Below, one piece after another: positions 1 through 5,139 of a stretch of 5,139 bases of DNA (positions within the stretch are counted from its first letter, which is position 1; each line of letters opens with the position of its first letter). The position numbers were made by a program, and so were the translations under genes. Source of the DNA: Gammaproteobacteria bacterium (GTDB lineage: Bacteria; Pseudomonadota; Gammaproteobacteria; GRL18); NCBI GenBank assembly GCA_030632625.1, contig DAOVUK010000280.1, positions 1-5,139 on the forward strand, written 5' to 3'. The notes under the pieces were generated by a model. The model did no database searches. It was not told the origin of the DNA and saw only the letters and a list, made by a program, of their open reading frames with translations.

Positions 1-1432
1 CTCCCGGCGTGCCTAATAATGCGATACCATTCTTTGTTTCTACAAAGGTTGGACTCATACTGGACAACGGCCGTTTTCCCGGAGCGATGGCATTGGCCTC
101 TGCACCGACTAAACCATACACATTGGGCGTTCCCGGTCGGGCAGAAAAATCATCCATTTCATCATTTAACAGCACTCCGGTACCTGCGGCAGTAAACCCT
201 GACCCAAAGGGATAATTTATACTCATGGTTGCAGACACCATATTACCCTGGGTATCTAATACCGAAAAATGAGTCGTATCCTGACCTTCAGTCTGACGGT
301 TCTCAACTGCAGATTTTATTTCTCTTTTTGTTTCTTTGGCAGAATTTATTCCGGGTAAATGGCTGCTGGGCAGCGCCTGGTCAAGACGAATACTCTGCAT
401 CAATCCCTGCGCATAGCGGACATGGGTTAAGCGCCCTGCCGGCACAGGAGTAAAATCACTGTCACCGAGAAATTCGGATCTGTCCCGATATGCGCGGCGC
501 ATTGCTTCAACAATCAGGTGCGTTTGTGTTATTTCATCCAGAGATTCAAGATCAAAGTTCTGCAGAATCTGCAATATGGTTGCCAGAGCAATGCCTCCGG
601 ATGAAGGCGGCGGCACGGAAGTTATCTCCATGTCCCGATATTGAAACTTAATGGCTTCACGTTCTTTGATTGAATAGTTTTTTAAATCACTCAATTGCCA
701 GAGACCATGCTTTGCCCTGACGGATTGTACCATCCTGTCTGCCGTTAATCCCTGATAAAAGTCTGCATTCCCGCTTTGCGCAATGAGTTTCAGGGTCTGA
801 GCTAATTCTGTCTGGACTATCAAATATCCCAACTCAGGCACTTCATTATTCTGCAGAAATATTTTTGCTGATGTTTTATATTTTTGCAGCACTGGCAGAC
901 GAAAGCGGGCCATTTGCTGATAATGCCCGGTGACTGGAAAACCTTCCTGAGCGAATTTAATCGCCGGCTGCAGTACCTGTTTTAAAGGCAATTGCCCATA
1001 TTTTTCTGATAAGTGCACCATGGCTGCCACCGTCCCCGGAATACCCGCCGCAAGCGGACCATTCACTGAACTATCGGCAATATAATCCCCTTTTTTATCC
1101 AGATACATATCACGATGTGCTTGTGCAGGCGCCATTTCACGGCCATCAATCATCAGCGTTTTATTTTGCTTTTGCTCATGTATTAACCAGAATCCACCAC
1201 CGCCTAAGCCCGAACTATAAGGTTCAACAACCGCTAAAACCGCAGTGATTGCCACTGCGGCATCAAAAGCATTACCACCCTGCAGTAAAATTTGTTTTCC
1301 AGCTTCCGTGGCCATTGGATGCGCCGTAGCAATGGCCGCCCTGGGTGGTGACACCGTTTTGCTAATATTACTGCTGACAGCACTGGCGGGCATGAAGAAC
1401 ACACACAGCAGCAATAAAATGATTCGTTTCAT
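1..1432 (-). CDS. ggt: Gamma-glutamyltransferase precursor (partial, C-terminus beyond left edge)
   Basis: Gamma-glutamyltransferase cleaves the gamma-glutamyl bond of glutathione and related compounds, transferring the group to water or an amino acid, normally in the periplasm. I translated 477 residues with no stop before the window edge; about 100 residues are missing compared with E. coli GGT (580). A signal peptide covers residues 1-18 (MKRIILLLLC start, ASA before the likely cut). R98 in DGREMAP matches the substrate carboxylate-binding Arg. The self-processing site and nucleophile is T386 in QDTTHFS, equivalent to E. coli T391. D428 in NDEMDDF, the intact lid loop (PGTPNVYGLVG) and S457-S458 in PLSSMSPT are present. 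E425 replaces E. coli Q430, as in many other GGTs. All landmarks are shifted by five from E. coli, so the core has no indels. The ATG has GAGG at 1438-1441, five bases upstream. It looks intact and functional as far as it is visible. Confidence 0.97.
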   Translation of the reverse strand, partial: MKRIILLLLCVFFMPASAVSSNISKTVSPPRAAIATAHPMATEAGKQILLQGGNAFDAAVAITAVLAVVEPYSSGLGGGGFWLIHEQKQNKTLMIDGREMAPAQAHRDMYLDKKGDYIADSSVNGPLAAGIPGTVAAMVHLSEKYGQLPLKQVLQPAIKFAQEGFPVTGHYQQMARFRLPVLQKYKTSAKIFLQNNEVPELGYLIVQTELAQTLKLIAQSGNADFYQGLTADRMVQSVRAKHGLWQLSDLKNYSIKEREAIKFQYRDMEITSVPPPSSGGIALATILQILQNFDLESLDEITQTHLIVEAMRRAYRDRSEFLGDSDFTPVPAGRLTHVRYAQGLMQSIRLDQALPSSHLPGINSAKETKREIKSAVENRQTEGQDTTHFSVLDTQGNMVSATMSINYPFGSGFTAAGTGVLLNDEMDDFSARPGTPNVYGLVGAEANAIAPGKRPLSSMSPTFVETKNGIALLGTPG

Positions 1433-1458
1433 AGAAACCTCAATAAATTAGTTATGTA

Positions 1459-1467
1459 TTTATAGCA
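1459..1467 (-). promoter_or_regulatory. Candidate extended -10 promoter of ggt
   Basis: On the minus strand this reads TGCTATAAA, an extended -10 box one base from consensus. A start point about seven bases downstream would give a leader of roughly 20 bases that still contains the GAGG ribosome site. A TTGCCA (1479-1484) resembles a -35 box but lies only 14 bases away, so activity would rest mainly on the extended -10. Its place just after the ferredoxin terminator supports separate transcription of ggt. Confidence 0.45.
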
Positions 1468-1482
1468 AAAAAGAGTTATGGC

Positions 1483-1518
1483 AAAAAAAAGCCCCTTAAC
1501 AATTTAATGTTAAGGGGC
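1483..1518 (-). terminator. Intrinsic terminator after the ferredoxin gene
   Basis: A perfect 10-bp inverted repeat, GCCCCTTAAC (1491-1500) with GTTAAGGGGC (1509-1518), encloses an 8-base AT loop. Read on the minus strand it is followed at once by eight T residues (1483-1490). This is a textbook rho-independent terminator 35 bp past the ferredoxin stop, and it closes the upstream transcription unit before ggt. In the plus direction there is no comparable T-tract next to the stem. Confidence 0.9.
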
Positions 1519-1552
1519 AATTAATTTTAGCGTTTTTTTCTAAAACCTGAAC

Positions 1553-1825
<273 letters not shown>

Positions 1826-1830
1826 CTATA

Positions 1831-1859
1831 TATAAAAATCTAACCATAGACCCTAACAA
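1831..1859 (-). promoter_or_regulatory. Possible promoter in the coaD-ferredoxin gap
   Basis: On the minus strand TTGTTA (1854-1859) and TTTATA (1831-1836) are separated by 17 bases, a sigma-70-like arrangement with moderate matches. The 118-bp gap is longer than needed for simple co-transcription, and no terminator follows coaD. The ferredoxin may therefore be made both by read-through from coaD and from this site. AT-rich DNA gives such matches by chance, so confidence is low. Confidence 0.35.
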
Positions 1860-1919
1860 TAAAAAATAGTAGTCTGAAAGCCAGTATTGTTTGCTCATTC
1901 CCCCGAATAACTCGGAATT

Positions 1920-2396
1920 CTAACCTAATTTCCGGTCAATTTCAGCTATTACTTGCGGTGGAACAAATTTTGCTATATTCCCGTCCAGTCTTGCCACTTC
2001 TTTTACCAGACTGGAAGAGAGATAGGCGTACTGTTCTGCTGTGGTTAAAAAGATGGTTTCAATATCAGGCGCCAGACTTCTGTTCATTCCGGCCAGCTGG
2101 AATTCGTATTCAAAATCAGAGACCGCACGCAACCCTCTGAGAATAACACTGGCATTGTTAGTTCTGGTAAATTCGACCAGTAAATTATCAAAACCGACAA
2201 CGGAAACATTGTTAAAATCAGCCAGTACACTGGCGGCCATAGCAACCCGTTCATTAATCGTAAACAAGGGCTGTTTGCTGGTGTTATCGGCAACAGCGAC
2301 CGTCACATGGGCAAACATTTTTGCAGCCCGCTTAAGCAGATCAATATGGCCATTGGTGATGGGATCAAAGGTACCTGGATAAACAGCATTAACCAT
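1920..2396 (-). CDS. coaD: Phosphopantetheine adenylyltransferase
   Basis: CoaD joins ATP and 4'-phosphopantetheine to give dephospho-CoA and pyrophosphate, the penultimate step of coenzyme A synthesis in the cytoplasm. The 158-residue product matches the usual family length (E. coli 159). The nucleotidyltransferase signature is at the N-terminus: YPGTFDPITNGH (6-17), containing the TNGH form of the (H/T)xGH motif with H17. K41, R87 and R90 (LRGLRAV) match conserved substrate-binding residues. The second signature SSSLVKEVA is at 127-135. The ATG has only a weak AGG ribosome site, eight bases upstream. It follows the membrane-protein gene by 45 bp with no convincing promoter in the gap, so the two are probably co-transcribed. 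It appears complete and functional. Confidence 0.98.
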   Translation of the reverse strand: MVNAVYPGTFDPITNGHIDLLKRAAKMFAHVTVAVADNTSKQPLFTINERVAMAASVLADFNNVSVVGFDNLLVEFTRTNNASVILRGLRAVSDFEYEFQLAGMNRSLAPDIETIFLTTAEQYAYLSSSLVKEVARLDGNIAKFVPPQVIAEIDRKLG

Positions 2397-2441
2397 AATT
2401 ATTGCCTGATTTTCTATAAAGTGACCGACTCCGCATTGGCT

Positions 2442-2999
2442 TCAACTCTCTGTCTCAGGCTGATCAGCTTGCATAGTTTCAATAACTTTTGCATCCGGAT
2501 TAGGATATAAGTCAATCATATTGTCAGGCAGCTTGCCTTCGCCTGCCTGATGCAGGGCATCAGATTCCATAATGATAAGAACCAGAGTAGTCACCATAAC
2601 AGGTAAAATGCACACACCGCCAATCAAGGCAAAAACAGCTTCTTTCATCCAGCCAAGATTAGTGATTCCATAAACGCCTATCGCCGCTATAGTACTGATG
2701 AGCAGAATCATTTTGATAAAAAACAGGCTTCGCCGCAAAGCAATCTGCCAATGACACATGACATACCAGGATGCCTCCTGACGTGATGCTTTTTTGCGGA
2801 TCAGTGTGCCTTTGCGAATAATAATGCCCAGAATCACCACAGAGACAATGGGCACAGTCAGCATCGGCCATGCCCAGCTGGTGGCTAAACCAAGAGTGGC
2901 CACAAAGGTAAGAATGTGATTGCCAATAAGATTAACTAAAAAAAGATCATGAGGCAATTTTGCCTTCTTTTTCTCTTCATCGCTGACGTCTAAAAGCAT
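2442..2999 (-). CDS. Unrecognised four-helix inner-membrane protein
   Basis: I do not recognise this 185-residue protein. Four hydrophobic segments are clear: about 19-41, 46-62, 91-112 and 119-144. The N-terminus (EEKKKAK) and the 63-90 loop, rich in Arg and Lys (IRKKASRQ, LRR), are positive. This predicts both termini and that loop in the cytoplasm. The C-terminal tail (145-185) is soluble and acidic (MESDALHQ, ending QPETES). No catalytic motif, signal cleavage site or metal-binding pattern stands out. The ATG is the first possible start, because a TAG stop lies two codons upstream. Its ribosome site is poor, so translation may be weak. It sits 45 bp before coaD and is probably the first gene of a membrane protein-coaD-ferredoxin unit. 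The function is unknown, and the link to coaD may be only positional. Confidence 0.85.
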   Translation of the reverse strand: MLLDVSDEEKKKAKLPHDLFLVNLIGNHILTFVATLGLATSWAWPMLTVPIVSVVILGIIIRKGTLIRKKASRQEASWYVMCHWQIALRRSLFFIKMILLISTIAAIGVYGITNLGWMKEAVFALIGGVCILPVMVTTLVLIIMESDALHQAGEGKLPDNMIDLYPNPDAKVIETMQADQPETES

Positions 3000-3028
3000 G
3001 CTCTAATAACTCACTATCAAATATTTAC

Positions 3029-3056
3029 ATTTTATAGTGCGTATTGTACACAGCAA
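3029..3056 (-). promoter_or_regulatory. Possible promoter for the membrane protein-coaD-ferredoxin unit
   Basis: On the minus strand TTGCTG (3051-3056) and TAAAAT (3029-3034) are 16 bases apart. The -10 matches consensus at five of six bases and the -35 at three. Transcription would begin about 25 bases before the ATG of the membrane-protein gene. This is the best candidate I see in the 136-bp gap. Confidence 0.35.
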
Positions 3057-3084
3057 CGCCTTCACATACCAGAAGCGGGTTCAG

Positions 3085-3104
3085 CCGGCCGGGCCACGAG
3101 CCGG
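3085..3104 (-). other. GC-rich imperfect hairpin after the TPR/barrel gene
   Basis: CCGGC and GCCGG arms (3085-3089 and 3100-3104) enclose ten bases, inside a short GC-rich patch (about 3076-3104) that contrasts with the AT-rich surroundings. It lies about 30 bp past the TPR/barrel stop, but no T-tract follows on the minus strand. It is therefore at best a weak or rho-assisted terminator, or a pause or mRNA-stabilising structure. Confidence 0.25.
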
Positions 3105-3135
3105 ATCATCTCATTTCTAAACAGGAGGGGTTAAC

Positions 3136-4617
3136 TTAATATCTGGCTTCCAGCTTAAGTCCAACGACATTTTGAGTATAATCAGAAGACTCCAGATTTG
3201 AATCCGAGTCTATATGCTCATAGTAAAAGACCGTACTGAATAAGTCCGTCAGAGGATATTCAATTTCAAAGGAATAATCTTTACGTTTATCATGACGTTT
3301 TTCACCAATCTCAGGTGTGATATTATTATAATCATTATCTTCGTAGTCATAACCAAGACTGACAACTAATTCCTTGGCATTAAAAGTGAAGGTTTTTTCA
3401 TAGGAAAGGTACACTGAATAGCCATCATAATCAAATTCTTCACCATCAGTATCCTCATCTTCCAGGTCTGCTCCCACAATGAACATATCATCAGGAGTGA
3501 CAAATACATAATTGGTAAATCCGATGCCGTTTGTGTCGGCATCACGATCCGAGTTTTTATAAAACTTTTTGTTCTCATAGCTATAAAAACCATCGATGAA
3601 CCAGATATCATTGACGCTGTACCAGATACTGGGTCTTAATATATGTGAACCAAAAAACTTTTTATTACCCAGCGCATTAAAGTTATAACGATAATTGAGT
3701 CCCAGGTCAAAATCAGTGTACTTACGAGTCCCATCCACATAAAAACTATGACTCTGCAAATTAAAATCGTTATAGCTGTTATAGAGACTTTGATAAAAAT
3801 CATAGCCTATTTCAGCTTCATAGGTTTCATCAGCATAGATAAGATTTTCAGCTGAAAACTCGATAATGGCTGCATTATCTGATTTGTTGGTATTAATATT
3901 AACTTCATCGACGGTCACATTGTCATCATGTTCAAAGCCGATACTGCCGCTGAACTTCCATGTTTTCTGCTCTATCGGTCCATAGCTGTCTCCTGGTATT
4001 GCTTCAAGAATTTCTCTGGCATTATCCGCTATCGTATTATTGGGAGTAATTTTAACAGCTTCTTCCAGATGAGCACGCCGCTGGGCTTTGTTACCCGTCT
4101 GATGGTAAGAAACAGCACTATTAAATACTGCCAGCTGTGCAAATTCTTTATCTTCCTTACGTGCTTTTTTAAAAGAGTCAATGGCTAGCTGGTGCTCTGA
4201 TTCAGCCTGATAGGCTAAGCCGAGATACATTAGATTTTTGGCATTATGAGATTGTTGTTTTTCAACTTTTTTAAAGTATGTTACTGCCATAGAATTTGAA
4301 TCCTGATGGTAATAATTTTTCCCTATATTAAAATCAAGATTAGGTAATTTTTTATTTATTTCCTGTGCTTTTTTAAACGCGCTTGTCGACTTTGCATAGT
4401 CTTCTGAGGCAGCATAAGTCAGTCCAAGATAATAGTAACTATGAGCGGAATCTGGATTTATTGACAGCTGTTTTAAAAGCTCAGCTTCAGCCTTTTTATA
4501 ATCACCCTTATGATAATAGGATACACCCGCTTCTAAACCGGCAAAACTGAGCGATGCAATAGAAACCGAGACAGCAAATAAGGTACTTGACAGCAATTTT
4601 TTAAAATGGGTAGACAT
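3136..4617 (-). CDS. Exported TPR protein with C-terminal outer-membrane beta-barrel (Slam-like architecture)
   Basis: The product has 493 residues. A Sec signal peptide covers 1-26 (STHFKKLL, hydrophobic core, SFA before G27). About five TPR repeats follow at 27-57, 58-91, 92-125, 126-159 and 160-193, with typical AxxYxxxGxYxxA and FKKA patterns. From about 220 to 493 the chain alternates polar and aromatic residues, and I count 14 candidate strands. The first includes GSIGFEHDDNV, a pattern common at the start of outer-membrane barrels. The last, VVGLKLEARY, ends in an aromatic residue as expected for BAM insertion. Periplasmic TPRs plus a barrel resemble Slam/DUF560 surface-lipoprotein exporters and, more loosely, PgaA, PelB or BcsC. 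No family is certain. An ATG at 4629 would add MLIF, but it has no spacing to the AGG. The chosen ATG has AGGA 11 bases upstream and gives a normal signal peptide. The role, possibly in export or surface assembly, is inferred. Confidence 0.88.
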   Translation of the reverse strand: MSTHFKKLLSSTLFAVSVSIASLSFAGLEAGVSYYHKGDYKKAEAELLKQLSINPDSAHSYYYLGLTYAASEDYAKSTSAFKKAQEINKKLPNLDFNIGKNYYHQDSNSMAVTYFKKVEKQQSHNAKNLMYLGLAYQAESEHQLAIDSFKKARKEDKEFAQLAVFNSAVSYHQTGNKAQRRAHLEEAVKITPNNTIADNAREILEAIPGDSYGPIEQKTWKFSGSIGFEHDDNVTVDEVNINTNKSDNAAIIEFSAENLIYADETYEAEIGYDFYQSLYNSYNDFNLQSHSFYVDGTRKYTDFDLGLNYRYNFNALGNKKFFGSHILRPSIWYSVNDIWFIDGFYSYENKKFYKNSDRDADTNGIGFTNYVFVTPDDMFIVGADLEDEDTDGEEFDYDGYSVYLSYEKTFTFNAKELVVSLGYDYEDNDYNNITPEIGEKRHDKRKDYSFEIEYPLTDLFSTVFYYEHIDSDSNLESSDYTQNVVGLKLEARY

Positions 4618-4628
4618 AAAGATTAACA

Positions 4629-4632
4629 TCCT
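4629..4632 (-). promoter_or_regulatory. Probable ribosome binding site of the TPR/barrel gene
   Basis: AGGA on the minus strand lies 11 bases before the ATG at 4615-4617, at the long end of the usual range. It directly abuts and overlaps the alternative ATG at 4627-4629, which it could not serve. Initiation is therefore probably at 4617 and rather inefficient. Confidence 0.5.
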
Positions 4633-4652
4633 GGAGTTATAACAATAACATT

Positions 4653-4677
4653 AAAAAAGGGAGTATAAATACTCCCT
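4653..4677 (-). terminator. Intrinsic terminator between the basic repeat gene and the TPR/barrel gene
   Basis: The arms AGGGAGTAT (4658-4666) and ATACTCCCT (4669-4677) are perfectly complementary. In practice this is a 7-9 bp stem with a tight AT loop. On the minus strand it is followed directly by a run of six T (4653-4658). It ends the basic-protein transcript about 46 bp past its stop. The T-tract ends only 35 bp before the TPR/barrel ATG, too little room for a full promoter and leader, so the hairpin may also work as an attenuator for that gene. Confidence 0.85.
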
Positions 4678-4713
4678 CCGGGTTCAATTTATAAGTGCAG
4701 TTAAACTAAAACA

Positions 4714-4722
4714 ATTATAGCA
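4714..4722 (-). promoter_or_regulatory. Extended -10 promoter candidate for the TPR/barrel gene
   Basis: On the minus strand this reads TGCTATAAT, an exact extended -10 consensus, starting at the base after the stop codon of the basic repeat gene. No good -35 is visible at 17 bases. A start near 4707 would give a leader of about 90 bases that contains the terminator hairpin at 4653-4677. A weaker alternative is TTGTTT (4709-4714) with TATAAA (4688-4693), at a short 15-base spacing. Confidence 0.45.
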
Positions 4723-5139
4723 TTAAGCTTTCTTGCCATTATTGCTTTTGGCTTTATCTCTGGCATCCTTTTTGGCCCTTGATTTTGCAACAGCTTTAGC
4801 ATTTGATTTTGCAACAGCCTTAGCATTTGATTTTGCAGCAGCCTTAGCGTTTGATTTTGCAACAGCCTTAGCATCTGATTTTGCCGATTTTTTGGCATCA
4901 TATTTTGCTGATTTTTTTGAGCCGCTACGCACTGATTTCATTGTTTTATTATGGTGTTCAACTTCATCACCATCATCAGCAGCAAACTTGTCTACTTTAG
5001 TAAGAAATTTATCTTTTTGCCGGTCACCTTTAAGCGACATCATATCGGCTTTATCTAAAAACTTGTCATTCCCCGTTACATCATATTTTGCTGCAAACTT
5101 ATCCGATAATTTATCAAACTTAGCTTCTTCTTCCAGAGC
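4723..5139 (-). CDS. Basic Lys/Ala-rich repeat protein (partial, N-terminus beyond right edge)
   Basis: The frame is open to the right edge, giving 138 visible residues before the TAA; the true start lies outside. The ATG pair near 5043 has no ribosome site and is probably internal. The first part (visible residues 9-60) shows three degenerate 16-18-residue repeats beginning DKL or DKF, with Asp/Gly-rich ends (DVTGN, KGDRQ, AADDGDE). After EVEHHNK comes a tail of about 64 residues made of AKSN and AKAV/AKAA four-residue units, placing Lys every fourth position, and ending SNNGKKA. The tail resembles the basic tails of histone H1-like proteins such as AlgP, but has no proline. It could bind nucleic acid, acidic polysaccharide or an acidic protein surface. 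I do not recognise a family. Whether it is exported cannot be judged without the N-terminus. It is followed by its own terminator and then the TPR/barrel gene. Confidence 0.8.
   Translation of the reverse strand, partial: ALEEEAKFDKLSDKFAAKYDVTGNDKFLDKADMMSLKGDRQKDKFLTKVDKFAADDGDEVEHHNKTMKSVRSGSKKSAKYDAKKSAKSDAKAVAKSNAKAAAKSNAKAVAKSNAKAVAKSRAKKDARDKAKSNNGKKA
4781..4900 (-). repeat. 24-bp tandem repeat inside the basic protein gene
   Basis: Four near-identical 24-bp units start at 4781, 4805, 4829 and 4853 (plus-strand unit begins GATTTTGCAACAGC). They differ by one to three bases. A fifth, clearly diverged unit follows at 4877, with a further trace at 4901. Each unit encodes eight residues of the AKSNAKAV type, so gain or loss of a unit keeps the reading frame. 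Units become more diverged toward the 5' side of the gene, which suggests recent expansion at the 3' side. Confidence 0.9.

Noticed and set aside
9..453. Two plus-strand open frames (9-215 and 229-453)
   Set aside because: They lie opposite the conserved catalytic small-subunit region of gamma-glutamyltransferase, and their translations show no recognisable domain.
1898..1919. Imperfect inverted repeat ATTCC...GGAAT after coaD
   Set aside because: The stem is only about five base pairs with a long loop and no T-tract, so it is not a credible terminator.
3050..3140. Integron attC site or tRNA gene in the gap
   Set aside because: No RYYYAAC/GTTRRRY pair is positioned correctly, and no cloverleaf or TΨC-like arm is visible.
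3928..4188. Plus-strand open frame of 86 codons
   Set aside because: It is antisense to the TPR region, whose repeat pattern is clearly real on the other strand, and no ribosome site or motif supports it.
4636..4644. Extended -10 look-alike TGTTATAAC just before the TPR/barrel gene
   Set aside because: It would start transcription at about 4629, leaving a leader of about 12 bases that omits the AGGA ribosome site, and there is no -35 box.
4781..4900. CRISPR-like array
   Set aside because: The units abut with no unique spacers and lie in frame inside a coding region, so this is a coding tandem repeat.
4701..4901. Minus-strand frame giving a Leu/Gln/Asn repeat protein
   Set aside because: It is a frame-shifted reading of the same 24-bp repeats. 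Any frame of a 24-bp repeat stays open if one unit lacks a stop. The Lys/Ala frame continues without a stop to the window edge and has a terminator after its end.

Overview
The window looks like chromosomal DNA from a gammaproteobacterium with a fairly AT-rich genome. The main evidence is the run ggt, 2[4Fe-4S] ferredoxin and coaD. From memory, Pseudomonas has the same run, and the ferredoxin is of the Allochromatium/YfhL type. The genus cannot be fixed from the sequence. All six genes lie on the minus strand, so transcription runs from the right edge to the left edge.

In transcription order: (1) 4723-5139 is the 3' part of a gene for a strongly basic, repetitive protein. It has degenerate DKF-type repeats followed by a Lys/Ala/Ser tail encoded by 24-bp tandem repeats, and it ends at an intrinsic terminator. 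(2) 3136-4617 encodes an exported protein with about five TPR repeats and a C-terminal outer-membrane beta-barrel, an architecture like Slam (DUF560) proteins. (3) 2442-2999 encodes a four-helix inner-membrane protein that I do not recognise. (4) 1920-2396 is coaD, phosphopantetheine adenylyltransferase of coenzyme A synthesis. (5) 1553-1801 is a small 2[4Fe-4S] ferredoxin, followed by a strong terminator. (6) 1-1432 is a periplasmic gamma-glutamyltransferase that runs off the left edge.

The membrane-protein, coaD and ferredoxin genes probably share transcripts: gaps are short (45 and 118 bp) and there is no terminator until the one after the ferredoxin gene. The ggt gene has its own extended -10 promoter just after that terminator. 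The right-hand pair is the unusual part. The only good promoter candidate for the TPR/barrel gene lies upstream of the basic protein's terminator, so that hairpin would sit inside the TPR gene's leader. A TPR/outer-membrane barrel protein beside a secretable-looking repetitive cationic protein suggests a possible exporter-cargo or surface-assembly pair, but this is inference. There is no tRNA, rRNA, CRISPR or insertion sequence. No gene-free stretch exceeds about 140 bases.
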